From Theodoxus fluviatilis (Eukaryota; Mollusca; Gastropoda; Cycloneritida; Neritidae): DNA of 64,000 bases. A model generated the notes under the pieces. That model did no database searches. It was not told the origin of the DNA and saw nothing but the letters and a program-made list of their open reading frames with translations. Every line of letters starts with the position of its first letter. The stretch's first letter is position 1. Both the position numbers and the translations under genes were made by a program. The stretch spans positions 116,890 to 180,889 of the forward strand of contig JAWQFJ010001304.1 in NCBI GenBank assembly GCA_034096865.1, in the 5' to 3' direction. This document shows positions 9,711 to 20,784 of this stretch, piece by piece.

Positions 9711-10539
9711 CTGCAAGAGAATGAAGCAATACTGGTTTTGTAAAAGTTGCTCAACACAAGTGAGTTTACACACTGATTATCAGAGCACCTCAGTCCCTCT
9801 TTCATCAGCTGGAAACCCTGACTGCTGGGCTAAAGGGCCTCTTCCAGTAGCCCAGCCCGGGGCAGCCCCAAGCAGCCGAATGGGCTACCAGGGGCATCGT
9901 CACAGGGTCAAATCATTCAGGGGTGCATCATTTTGTCCAACTAGTGGGCAAACAGTAGGGCAGTGTCAACATGTGTCAAACATTAAACTGCCTTTTCATC
10001 TGCTTTTATCATGTTGACACCCGCTTATTACTCTTAAACTCTTGCAAGGTTTCTAGCATTGAGAGCAACACAGCCGAGTCCCGATTCAAGTTCAAACCAC
10101 CCTGCAATATTTGACCCCAATCCATGCACAGCAATAATCTGATCACTTAATCCCGTATCAACCACATCACATGTCTACATTCATCTACCAAGCAAACAGA
10201 AAAAGCAAAACACCTAGCTAGCCCTCACCCACCAATACTGGAAAGATCTTCTTCTAAGGAGTAAAAACACCACAGAAACAATCATAATGTGACATGCAAA
10301 ATAAGCCCATTTACCCCCACCCCCTATCCCTCTCTCCACCTATTTTACTGACAACCAGCATGGTTCACAACAGCTTATCTACCCTCTCCTCTCACTTTAT
10401 TGATCACCACTCCAATTTACGCCTCCCACCCCTTCTCTGTTTTGGGGTTAAACTGTTCCCCCTTCCCAATATACACCCCAGTGCCCCTTCCCCACATCCC
10501 AGCCCACCCCCTTCCCCCATCCCACCCAGAGCAACCCAC
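9711..10539. other. ATPase intron 2, with a fold-back repeat copy
   Basis: Contains one copy of the GTGTCAAC fold-back family (9938-10063). The rest, including a C-rich stretch near the exon (10316-10540), shows no gene. Confidence 0.6.
9938..10063 (+). repeat. Fold-back family copy 1 (GTGTCAACATGTGTCAAAC)
   Basis: Shares the core GTGTCAACATGTGTCAAAC, a C..TT..ATC.TGTTGACxCC middle and a TTGCAAGGTTTCTAGC-like end with the copies at 39772-40100 and 56381-56596. The arms have decayed, so the hairpin is weak here. Confidence 0.65.
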
Positions 10540-10707
10540 CTTGAGGATGAGCATATCTGCCTGTGCCAGAGAGCACTTGGTGTGAGTGCACCGAATCATC
10601 CAATGGGGTAACCAGTAGAAGACCAGACGAAGCAGGCCCACCGTCAAGAAAATCGCAACCCATGTCAAAGCCTGCTGCCATCGCACCATGCGATAACCCT
10701 GAATCAT
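10540..10707 (-). CDS. P5B ATPase (ATP13A2/3/4-like), exon 2 with the N-terminal membrane segment
   Basis: Minus-strand exon of 168 bp (56 codons, phase 0 at both ends) between CTTCCCCAG and CAAG|GTGGGT. It encodes GYRMVRWQQALTW, then the hydrophobic segment FLTVGLLRLVFYWLPHW, then SLAQADMLILK. Order and spacing match the P5-ATPase N-terminal domain: 'GY...RW', a re-entrant or membrane-inserted helix ending in 'YW(M/L)P(E/H/Q)W', and '(C/A)..L..AD(V/M)(V/L)(L/I)L' before the cytosolic segment. In the animal family this region senses phosphatidic acid and PI(3,5)P2 on endolysosomal membranes (established for ATP13A2). This is the most diagnostic exon of the gene. Confidence 0.93.
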
Positions 10708-10736
10708 CTGGGGAAGACAATGACGACAATGACAAC

Positions 10737-11220
10737 AGTGGTGGTGGTGATGGTGGTGCTGATGGAGGTGGCAATGGTGGTAACTGAGGAGGTGGTGGTG
10801 GTGGTGAGGGTAGTGGTGGTGGTGGTAGTGGTGATGGTGGTTGTGGTGGTTGTGGTGGTGGTGGTGGTGGTTAGGGTGGTGGTGGTGGTGAGAGTTGTTA
10901 GGGTAGTGATGTCGAGTGGTGGTGGTGAGTGGTGGTGGTGGTTGTGGTGAGGGTGGTTAGGGTGGTGATGGTAACTGAGGTGGTGGTGGTGAGGGTGGTT
11001 AGGGTGGTGGTGGTAACTGAGGTGTTGGTGGTGGTGGTGGTTAGGGTGGTGGTGGTGGTTAGGGTGGTGGTGGTGGTGAGAGTAGTTAGGGTGGTGATGT
11101 TGAGTGGTGGTGGTGAGTGGTGGTGGTGGTTGTGGTGGTGGTGGTGAGGGTGGTTAGGGAGGTTAGGGTGGTGGTGGTAACTGAGGTGTTGGTGGTGAGG
11201 GTGGTGGTGGTAACGAAGGA
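10737..11220. repeat. Imperfect (GGT)n array
   Basis: About 480 bp of GGT/GGTGGTTAGGGT repeats in intron 1 of the ATPase gene, close to the exon 2 acceptor. There is a longer-period substructure: GGTGGTTAGGGTGGTGATG-like blocks recur several times. Val-rich frames are repeat translations. Confidence 0.95.
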
Positions 11221-11468
11221 AGCAGAAGCAGTGGTGATGGTGATGGTCATTGTAGTGGTGGTGGTTGTTGCTCTGGTGCTGGTGGCAATGATGGTAGGGA
11301 AAGTGGTAATGGTGGCAGTGGCAGTGATGGTGATGGAGGCAGTGCTGTTGGTGGTGGTAATGGAGCTAGTGGTGGTGGCAGTAACACTAGTACTGCTGGT
11401 GGTGCTAGGATTGATGAAGGTGATAATGACAAGACAATAACAATGCTAATGTTGACACTACTAATGGT

Positions 11469-11471
<3 letters not shown>

Positions 11472-11545
<74 letters not shown>
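11472..11545. repeat. (CT)n microsatellite
   Basis: Pure (CT)37 apart from its final bases, within ATPase intron 1. Confidence 0.97.
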
Positions 11546-11548
<3 letters not shown>

Positions 11549-11822
11549 GTTGCTTGTAGATCAATATTTTACATTTCCCCTGATCTACATGTATAATAAT
11601 ACTGTGAATATTGTTGTGATCGATTTGATTTCCTGCTATAACTATAAGGACATTATGTCTAGTTCCAACAACGCACAATATAAATGGTTTTACGGCAAGC
11701 GGAAGGGACAAGACATTTTTCTGGTGTTATGGTGTGTGATGCGAATTTCATGTATCAAGATCTGAATTATGAGACAAGTACATGTACTTATCTTCCCTAT
11801 TTATGACTCTTGTATTGATACT

Positions 11823-13008
11823 GGGGCTTGACATTAACACTTGCCCAACTGCCCGGGGCAAGTAAACCACTGTGTCTAGCAATTCCTCATCACTGGAGCT
11901 TGCCCAACTGGGCAAGTGATTTTTCTTTGACCCAAAGCTGCAGAACCCAACTGTTTGACTGCACATTCAATTTAGCGCTTTGCAAAGCAGGTCTTCCATG
12001 TGTGCAACAGACAGCAAGGGAGCAAGTCCACATAAATTGGCCGCACAGCATCTAAGTCTTTCCGGTTGTATTAACTCTTGAAGTCCTGTGAGTCATCATT
12101 GTGTTTCATTCCCCAGTCCTGTAGTGTAAGGATTATGTAATTTGTAGAAAAAATCAATCAAATAACACTAACAGCCATGTAGGGTGGGCGGCTAGGGGCG
12201 GTACAGGATTGAACAGGATTGAGCAGGGTGGGCAGTAATGGGCGGTACAGGATCCTAAGAGTTAATTGATGTAGGGTCTTGGGTTGTATTGTGTATAAAG
12301 GAGACAGTTTCAACAGAAATGTTCCAGTAATTTTCTTTGACTGCGAATTGACAGTGAAGGAAAGAGAGCCAGGAAACAAGAGGTGGGGTTCTCAGAAGCG
12401 ATTCTAACGCATCATACGCAGTTGTATCACGGGACCAGAGGCGCGTTTTGTTCAGAAAAGAATCAAGAATTTTCAGAGATGCGAGCTCAGGGTGAGCCCT
12501 CACGAAGCCCAAAGCTTTTCCCCTATATGAACCTGTCCATGCAGAAGTTCAGCTGGAGTGCTCATCTCTGAACAATTTTGAAGTACCTTTCAAAATAATA
12601 ACTGTCTCTGCTTGCATGAGATGATCAAGTATGATGTGTTAGGATTGCCTCTGAGAAACCCACTCAGAATCAGACATAATTTCAACTGCTTTAAAGGACT
12701 CAATGTTTGTAAAGGCTAGCTAGCACTGTAAGTCTGCATCATTTGAAAAAGTACATCATTTTTCTAGCTGTTTTTATTTCTCTCTCTTTCTTTTTTAAAG
12801 CTTAAAAAACCAATAAGCAATGTAAGAACTTTGTCAGCATCACTTATTTGCATGCATGTTGAAAGAAATGTCACAAGACTTGTTTCCTACTAAGGTAGCA
12901 GTTGCAGTCAATATAAAAATCAGGTAAGTTGTTAAGTCAGTTGGGCAGGTAATTTTTTACTCACTTGCCTGATTGGGCAAAAGGGGGAAAAAGTTTATGT
13001 CAAACCCG
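11823..13008. mobile_element. MITE with GGGCTTGACATTAAC ends
   Basis: The left end GGGCTTGACATTAAC and the reverse complement of the right end, GGGTTTGACATAAAC, form an inverted pair. Both are followed by sequence rich in TTGCCCAACTGGGCAAG-type short palindromes (11840-11925 and 12935-12985). No transposase frame is visible. It resembles a non-autonomous hAT element, but no target duplication was confirmed. It contains the small TTAA element at 12075-12261. Confidence 0.6.
12075..12261. mobile_element. Small TTAA-flanked MITE (TTAA-3)
   Basis: 187 bp flanked by TTAA (12071-12074 and 12262-12265). The ends are inverted: CTCTTGAAGTCCTGT on the left and CTCTTAGGATCCTGT as the reverse complement of the right. 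Inside are short repeats of GGGCGGTACAGGAT. The same TTAA+CTC start is seen in the elements at 2858-3942 and 13409-14017. Confidence 0.65.
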
Positions 13009-13015
13009 GGATGGT

Positions 13016-13237
<222 letters not shown>

Positions 13238-13239
13238 AC

Positions 13240-13325
13240 CATCTGGTCCTCCTCCCCAGGGTTGATGTACTCCCTCCAGGCCTTCATGGCTGGAGGGCCC
13301 GTCCTCTTCCCCTTCATGTTGGGGT
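13240..13325 (-). CDS. P5B ATPase (ATP13A2/3/4-like), exon 1 with the probable start codon
   Basis: Minus-strand exon of 86 bp between TTGTTGCAG and ATG|GTGAGA. It encodes PNMKGKRTGPPAMKAWREYI followed by NPGEEDQM, joined in frame to MIQGYRMVRW of exon 2. An acidic E(E/D)D(E/Q)M stretch directly before the GY...RW motif is typical of ATP13A3-like proteins. The ATG at 13317-13315 (context AACATGA, A at -3) would give an N-terminus of usual length. An upstream coding exon ending in a first codon base is also possible, because the frame stays open to the acceptor. The donor is directly continuous with a GA microsatellite. Confidence 0.8.
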
Positions 13326-13408
13326 CTGCAACAAGAGCAACACCAGGTCAGTGTCTGAACAACACCTCATTTTGAAACAACACCACAGCATCATCACATC
13401 AGTTTTAA

Positions 13409-14017
13409 CTCACTAGCAACGTAGGTTTTTTAAGCATTTTCAAAAATCTAACAAAAATAGAAAGCCATGAAATAATGACAAAAGCTATATATCAAATAAA
13501 AGATATTTATTCACTTAATTCAAACAAATCATGATCAAAATGTTTCAATGTGCATGATTTGAGTTATATCTACTGAAATAATGCATGTAATCAGCAAAAA
13601 AAAAAAAAAAAAAAAAAATCAAAAATCGTCAGTCAAGTTGCAAGAATTGAAAAATGCTGGAATGGTGCCTTCAAAAAAAAAAAATCTGAAATGCAAAAAC
13701 AATGCCAATATATTTACCTATATTCTGATAGCATTTGCAATATAAAAAAGGCACCTAGAAAAGAAAAATCACTATATAAATTGATAGATTTTCACGGAAA
13801 AGTAGTTGTCGGCCATTTTTGCTAAACATAGGGTGTTCACATAAAAAATTCACTGATTCAAACTCCCCTCAAAAGAAATCATAAAGAAAGGTAACTCACT
13901 GTGGAAATATGGTTCCTGCATTATTCTAAACTGGAGTTGCCTCCCTTAGACCATTCATGAGAATACAGGAATGTTTTGTAGGCAACGCCCCATATGGGGC
14001 GTTACGTTGCCAGAGAG
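13409..14017. mobile_element. TTAA-flanked MITE with CATATG palindrome (TTAA-2)
   Basis: 609 bp flanked by TTAA (13405-13408 and 14018-14021). The left end CTCACTAGCAACGTA and the reverse complement of the right end, CTCTCTGGCAACGTA, differ at 2 of 15 positions. Next to the right end is a perfect 20-bp palindrome, AACGCCCCATATGGGGCGTT. Deleting the element restores a unit of the surrounding degenerate repeat (CACATCAGTTTTAAACACCAC). The interior is AT-rich with an A tract (about 13598-13618) and has no coding frame. Confidence 0.82.
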
Positions 14018-14021
14018 TTAA

Positions 14022-14480
14022 ACCCCACCAAATTTTTTTAACAACACCACAGCAACACTGTCTGTTTTCAAACACCACGTAACTTCTGAATCTACACCAC
14101 AGCATCACCAGGTCAGTTTCAAACACCACATAACTTTTGAAACAAATCCAGAGCAATGTCACATCAGTTTTAAACACCACATAACTTTTGAAACAACACC
14201 AAAGCAAAACCAAGTCTGTTTTCAAACAACATGTAACTTTTGAAACAACACCTCAGCAATGCCACATCAGTTTTAAACATTACATAACAATTGAAACAAT
14301 GCCACAGCAAAACTAAGTCAGTTTTCAAACACCACGTAACTTTAAAAAAAAAACCACAGCAACATTAGGTCAATTTTCAAACACCACATAACTTTTGAAA
14401 CAAATCCAGAGCAAAACCAGATCAGTTTTCAAACACCACCAATTTGCAGCAGAATCACATCATATCACTTTTGAAAGTCA
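14022..14480. repeat. Degenerate ~52-bp tandem repeat
   Basis: About eight diverged units of GTCAGTTTTCAAACACCACA followed by TAACTTTTGAAACAACACC and CAGCAAMACMA. One unit lies left of the TTAA-2 insertion (13330-13408), directly upstream of ATPase exon 1. Confidence 0.85.
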
Positions 14481-14572
14481 CCACAGCAAAATCATATCAT
14501 TAGTTCTGAAAAAAACTTTTTAACGAATTTATATCAGTGTTCGATCATCACATCAATATGACATTAGTTTTC

Positions 14573-14862
14573 TTAGGAAAAAACGAAAAAACAGTTGTGG
14601 TTACAGTAAACCACTGACCCTATTTTTTCTGCCAACTTATGGTAATTAATGAGAGTGTGCTGCCCATCTTCCCTGCTATGACCACTCGGGGAATTCACTA
14701 TTAATGTTTATACAAAATTTTCAGCAAAAGATAAATTATTATAAATGTTCAATCCAGTCTCTTAAAAAAAAGTCTGGCTGACCTACCAACCCACCCACCC
14801 CACTCCTTTTTTTTTAACATGTTACCATAATCACAACTATTTTTTCTTTTGGCCTACCACAT
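14573..14862 (+). mobile_element. Inverted-repeat MITE M1 (one core unit)
   Basis: The left end AACAGTTGTGGTTACAGTAA and the reverse complement of the right end (ATAGTTGTGATTATGGTAAC) form an inverted pair, each with an A-rich outer side. In the middle is a single copy of GTGCTGCCCATCTTCCCTGC-TATG, the unit that forms the arrays in M2. The flanks GAGCACT..GGGAAT(T/C)CACT and GGCTGACCTACC are shared with M2, M3 and M4. Confidence 0.8.
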
Positions 14863-14911
14863 TTACATCACATGGATTTTGAAATGTTTCACCTGAAAAA
14901 TATGATCGAGC

Positions 14912-14918
<7 letters not shown>

Positions 14919-14944
<26 letters not shown>

Positions 14945-14968
14945 TGCACACACACACACACACACATG

Positions 14969-15039
<71 letters not shown>
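14919..15039. repeat. (CA)n microsatellite
   Basis: CA/CACACATGCA/CACACGCA repeats over about 120 bp. Confidence 0.97.
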
Positions 15040-15041
<2 letters not shown>

Positions 15042-15485
15042 GGGCTCTTTCACAGTTTTCCGGATGCATCTCAAAAGTTGTGCATATGTCAGATATTCCA
15101 CTTGTTCACAAACAGCAAGCAAGAGGCACAGACTCATTTAAAATACTGCACCAGCAACACTCCACCACAGCAACATACTCCAAAGATGGTTCATCTGTGA
15201 GGACACCACCCTACCACAATCTTCTCCCATCTACAGGTGGGAGAGAGGGTTTTGGTCGGGCAGTATGGCATACTGGCTACCCAGATGCCAGGATCTCATT
15301 TATTACAATGATATAAACAAGACAGAACATCTTTAGAATGAGCCAATGACTGGTATGGGAGAGATCTGAAGCTAGCAAATATGTTCATACATGCCTGCAG
15401 CCTGCATATCTTACCCTACTTGGGTGGGGAAAGGCCAAGTTGGAGGTTTGCAGTAGGGAGAATGAAGGAATGAATGTGTGAGTAA

Positions 15486-16611
15486 GGCCAAACATTTTCT
15501 TTTTCAGTTGTGGTAACAGTAACCCGTTCCGATCCTTTATTTTTCCTGCTGACCCTGGACTTTTTTTCAATCATGCAAAAGGAAAAAAGAAAAGAAAGAA
15601 ATCGATGGTAATCAACAAAGTGTGTGCTGTCCCATCTTCCCTGCCCTATGCATGCTGTCCCATCTTCCCTGCCCTATGTGTGCTGTCCCACCTTCCCTGC
15701 CCTATGTGTGCTGTCCCACCTTCCCTGCCCTATGTGTGCTGTCCCACCTTCCCTGCCCTATGTGCTGTCCCACCTTCCCTGCCCTATGTGCTGTCCCAAC
15801 TTCCCTGCCCTATGTGCTGTCCCAACTTCCCTGCCCTATGTGCTGTCCCAACTTCCCTGCCCTATGTGCTGTCCCAACTTCCCTGCCCTATGTGCTGTCC
15901 CAACTTCCCTGCCCTATGTGCTGTCCCAACTTCCCTGCCCTATGTGCTGTCCCAACTTCCCTGCCCTATGTGCTGTCCCAACTTCCCTGCCCTATGTGCT
16001 GTCCCAACTTCCCTGCCCTATGTGCTGTCCCAACTTCCCTGCCCTATGTGCTGTCCCAACTTCCCTGCCCTATGTGCTGTCCCAACTTCCCTGCCCTATG
16101 TGCTGTCCCAACTTCCCTGCCCTATGTGCTGTCCCAACTTCCCTGCCCTATGTGCTGTCCCAACTTCCCTGCCCTATGTGCTGTCCCAACTTCCCTGCCC
16201 TATGTGTGCTGTCCCACCTTCCCTGCCCTACGTGTGCTGTCGCACCTTCCCTGCTCTATGTGTGCTGTCCCATCTTCCCTGCCCTATGTGTGCTGTCGCA
16301 CCTTCCCTGCTCTATGTGTGCTGTCCCACCTTCCCTGCCCTATGCACAGACCTGGGTACCCCAAATTTTGCCTCAGCATACTCACTGGTTCAGATATGAG
16401 TATTTTTATAAAACTGTGTGTATTTTTTGTGCGGACCGACAATTTCAAAAATGCAGCTTTTGGTTTGCATACAAAGAAGCAATGCAAGTGAAGAGTTACC
16501 TCCCCCTTGACCGCTGAATCCGGCTGTTTAGTTGAAGCGAAACTATGGGAGAGAGAGGGAGGGAGAGAGATAGGGAGGGAGGGAGAGAGAGAGAGAGGGG
16601 GGGGGGGAGAG

Positions 16612-16709
<98 letters not shown>

Positions 16710-16748
16710 GGGGGGAGAGCGAGAGAGAGAGGGAGGGATAGAGAGAAA

Positions 16749-16829
<81 letters not shown>

Positions 16830-16929
16830 TTAGAGAGAGAGAGTGAGAGGGAGAGGGAGAGGGAGAGAGAGAGAGAGAGGGAGAGAGAGAGAGAGGGAGA
16901 GAGAGAGGGAGTGGGAGAGAGAGAGTGAC

Positions 16930-16974
<45 letters not shown>

Positions 16975-17016
16975 CAGAGAGCAGACAGAGAAAGAGAGAG
17001 ACAGAGAGAGAGAGAC

Positions 17017-17097
<81 letters not shown>

Positions 17098-17127
17098 CAG
17101 AGAGTTAGAGAGACAGAGAGTTAGAGT

Positions 17128-17202
<75 letters not shown>

Positions 17203-17950
17203 ACAGAGAAGTGTGAGGTATCCTTCCTGCAAATGAGGGAGGGAAAAAAAACCTTTTGATTTCACAATTGTCGTATTTTTCGATTTCACCATTGTCGTAT
17301 TTTTTCACACGTCGTAGTAGTAGTATTTTCAATAGTTTGGCGTAAAAAATACGCCAAAGTCGTATAGGTAAACAGGTCTGTATGCATGCTGTCCCACCTT
17401 CCCTGCCCTATGCATGCTGTCCCACATTCCCTGCCCTATGCATGCTGTCCCACCTTCCCTGCCCTATGCATGCTGTCCCACCTTCCCTGCCCTATGCATG
17501 CTGTCCCACCTTCCCTGCCCTATGCATGCTGTCCCACCTTCCCTGCCCTATGCATGCTGTCCCACCTTCCCTGCCCTATGCATGCTGTCCCACCTTCCCT
17601 GCCCTATGCATGCTGTCCCACCTTCCCTGCCCTATGTGTGCTGTCCCACCTTCCTTGCCCTATGCATGCTGTCCCACCTTCCCTGCCCTATGTGTGCTGT
17701 CCCACCTTCCTTGCCCTATGCATGCTGTCCCACCTTCCCTGCCCTATGTGTGCTGTCCCACCTTCCCTGCCCTATGAGCACTCAGGGAATCCACTGTTTA
17801 AGTTTTTAAAATTGTTTTCTGCAAAAGAGAAATTGTTATTTATGTTCAAACTGGCCTAGGTAATCTATTATTAAAAGTTCAAGCTGACCTACCTACCCTT
17901 TCATTTTTTTGTGGTCATGTTACCACACCCACAATAATTTTTTCTCTCCT
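15486..17950 (+). mobile_element. Inverted-repeat MITE M2 with massively expanded core array
   Basis: Same ends as M1 (CAGTTGTGGTAACAGTAAC at about 15504; CATGTTACCACACCCACAAT at about 17917) and the same single-copy flanks. The one-unit core of M1 is replaced by about 27 units at 15621-16346 and about 14 units at 17381-17776. Units are 28 bp (…CCCTATGTGTG or …CCCTATGCATG) or 26 bp (CTGTCCCAACTTCCCTGCCC + TATGTG); the 26-bp form makes up a homogeneous central run. Another element is inserted at 16347-17380. The three overlapping forward frames are repeat translations. Confidence 0.85.
16347..17380. mobile_element. Element with CAGACCTG ends and a 660-bp GA tract, nested in M2
   Basis: 1,034 bp inserted in the minisatellite of M2. 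Ends CAGACCTG ... CAGGTCTG are inverted, and TATGCA is duplicated directly outside (16341-16346 and 17381-17386). A subterminal hairpin GGCGTAAAAAATACGCC lies near the right end (17339-17355). The centre is (GA)n with GGGAGA and GACAGA interruptions (about 16545-17207). No transposase frame; superfamily unknown. Confidence 0.7.
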
Positions 17951-17957
17951 AATAAAT

Positions 17958-18200
17958 GGTTGATGGATGGATGGATGGATGGATGAGTAATGGAATGAAT
18001 TAATGTCCTGAATGAACAAATTAATCAAATGAACATGAGTGAGTGAGTGAATGAATGAATGAATGAATGAATGAATGAATGAATGAATGAATGAATGAAT
18101 GAATGAATGAATGAATGAATGAATGAATGAATGAATGAATGAATGAATGAATGAATGAATGAATGAAGTGAATGAATAAAATTTGTGGATGGATGAATGG
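17958..18200. repeat. (GATG)n and (AATG)n microsatellites
   Basis: GGATGGATG at 17958-17985 and a pure (GAAT)n run of about 30 units at 18045-18168. Confidence 0.96.
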
Positions 18201-18339
18201 ATGAATGAATTCATGGACAAATGAATTTTATTTCATAATGGCACTGAAGAAGACAAGACACACTTCTACCCTTCCTGGAGCACATTAGACACATGCATAC
18301 CCTAAACTCAAACATGGAGTCAGAGACATAATCTTGAGA

Positions 18340-18660
18340 GGCCAAAAAAAGAAAACAATTTTGGTTTAGGTAACATGGTTACATTTTTAAAAAGAGGGGG
18401 GGTGGGGGGTGGTAGTCAGTAGATTGGCCTGAACTTTTTTCCTTTTCTTTTTAGAAGAGGCCACACTAAACATAAACCAAACTTTCTTTTACTGAAACTG
18501 CTTTTTTAAACTTAAAAAGTTTATTTCCTGATACCTCATAGGTCAGGGAAGATGGGACAGCATGCATAGGTCAGGGAAGATGGGACAGCATGCAGTTAAT
18601 TATTTACTGTCAATTTCTTCTTCTTTTTTTCTTTTTCAACTGGGTTACAGTAACAACAAC
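18340..18660 (-). mobile_element. Inverted-repeat MITE M3 (two core units)
   Basis: Reverse-oriented member. It starts GGCCAAAAAAAGAAAAC, with GTAACATGGTTAC next to it, and ends CAACTGGGTTACAGTAAC. The core holds two adjacent units, CATAGGTCAGGGAAGATGGG + ACAGCATG (18537-18593). Confidence 0.75.
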
Positions 18661-18724
18661 CTTTTAAAACCTCAAAATAATTTTGTGCATGAATTTGATA
18701 AGAAAGTGAGCAAAAGCATGCAAA

Positions 18725-18801
18725 CAGAGAAAGAGAGAGAGAGAAACAGAGACAGGGTCAGAGAGAAAGAGAGATAAACAGAGACAGAGACAGACAGACA
18801 C

Positions 18802-18888
<87 letters not shown>

Positions 18889-18936
18889 GCACAAGCATAC
18901 ACATGTGCATGTACAAGGAGATGGGCTTGCATGAGT

Positions 18937-19031
<95 letters not shown>
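18725..19031. repeat. (GA)n, (GACA)n, (CA)n and (CAG)n cluster
   Basis: (GA)n from 18725, (GACA)n about 18817-18886, (CA)37 at 18938-19011, then (CAG)6-7 at 19011-19031. Cys/Val/Leu-rich minus-strand frames are repeat translations. Confidence 0.96.
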
Positions 19032-19662
19032 CCAAAACCTGGGTGGAAAGAGAAAGTAGAGAGGAGCAACATAAATAATTCTCTTTGGCTTTCCATTCCA
19101 TAGACAACAACCGAGCTGCAGTTGAAACCTTATCTCTCTCCCAGTCTTGGGGGCAATGTCTTGCACCGTCAATGCCACCAACACAGCTTTTGAAAAAGCT
19201 TTCTTTAACCCTTGATAGCTGGCTTTTTTCTTTCTTTCTTTCCCAACAGCCTATGCTAAAAAGAATTGTCCCTGTATTTAGAGATCACACCCACTGAATG
19301 AAAGCGCCTTTGAGAGAAGTAATCCAGCAATCTACAGGGGAACTTTCAGCAAGGCTGGGAAATACAAGAAGACAATTAGATTTTAATGCACTATGTATGT
19401 CCGTACAAGCATTGGTAGCAATGGAGATAAGACCCACTGTGTATGCCAACAGTTCATTGAAGGGTTTAGATATGTATGCAATGTCTAACAAAGAATACCT
19501 TGAATGAAACAGCTAGCATACACACTGACCTGATCCAGTTATAGTTATCTCAAGCGCAACCATGAAATTGTATCACTTGGGCTTTTCTCATATTTCTTTT
19601 TGTTGTTGTAGTTTGAGGCCACATTTCTTATCCACTTCTCAGTTCCAATTCACATTTCTCAT

Positions 19663-19695
<33 letters not shown>

Positions 19696-20097
19696 GTTGG
19701 GGGGGGGGGGGTGGGGGGGGGGGGGGGTGAGTATACATTTGCAAAGTTCTGAGTCATGCACATAACACAGGGAATAATCTGCCCATTAGCATTCCAAGCA
19801 ATAACAAAAAAATCCTTGAAACCTATTACTGCTCCACGGGGGAGTGAAAAAGAGCCTTACAAGACGGGGGAAGAGGGGTTTACAGAGTTCAAGGTACGGC
19901 CATACAGGTATATACCAAGGTGAACCTCAGGCCTCTTTCATGCATGAATGGCCAAGGTGGTGTTTACAAGAGACCTGGCCAGTCAGTCAAGTGTGCAGAG
20001 GTCAAGGTTTCTCGTCCATTGCTCAGTGCTCTCAGGAGCATTGGACCCAAACTCTCAACCTAGTATCATGGAAAAATCTGTTCCCTTTTTTCTATTA
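19032..20097. other. Unassigned intergenic, with G homopolymer
   Basis: Contains a G tract at 19665-19727 interrupted by a few T. No exon recognised. Confidence 0.6.
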
Positions 20098-20467
20098 GGC
20101 CAAAAGAAAAACTATGGTTACAGTAACATGACAGCAACATAAAAAGGGGTGGCGGGTGGGGAGGGGATTTCAGTAAGTGAGCTTGAACTTTTTACAGATT
20201 ATTTTACACAGATGAGGCCAGACTGAACACAAATCACAATTTCTCTCTTACAAAAAAACAACACGTTTTACTCATATAGTGGATTCCTCAAGTGCTCATA
20301 GAGCAGGGAAGATGGGACAGCACACAATGTGCAGATTACAGCTGATTTCTTCCCCACCCCATCCCACTCCACCCCACCCACCCCTTTTTTGTATGATTAA
20401 AAAAAGTTTAGAGTCAGCAGAATAAAATAGCACAAGTCAGATTACCATCACCACAACTTTTCTTATG
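20098..20467 (-). mobile_element. Inverted-repeat MITE M4 (one core unit)
   Basis: Reverse-oriented member. Its ends are AAAAACTATGGTTACAGTAAC and the inverted GATTACCATCACCACAACTT. A single core unit, GAGCAGGGAAGATGGGACAG, lies at about 20306. Flanks GTGGATTCCTCAAGTGCTCAT and AGTGAGCTTGAACTT match M1-M3. Confidence 0.78.
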
Positions 20468-20784
20468 TGTGGCCTTGCTTTGCTGAACTGTCATTACTAA
20501 TAGCACATGAATAGCAGTCAACTCAGAGGAGAATGTTGACATCACATCTAAATGACTTCTATCACCTGTCTCCCTTCAGTATACAGCTAGTGATGACATG
20601 AGACAGGTTGTGAGTCATCATTTTTAATGAAGACAACACACTAACTGCTAACAGCTTGTCAAGTGGTCAAGATGATCCAAGAGATGTCTGCATAAACAGC
20701 ACTCTCAAGATTCTTGAAGTTCTTGCAAGCCTTGTAAAATTCACAAAGCAGGGATACATGTATTATAAAAATGAGCAGATCTTT

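Noticed and set aside
15605..16517. Overlapping plus-strand Cys/Pro-rich frames of 264-297 residues
   Set aside because: Translations of the 26/28-bp array in three phases; not a secreted cysteine-rich protein.
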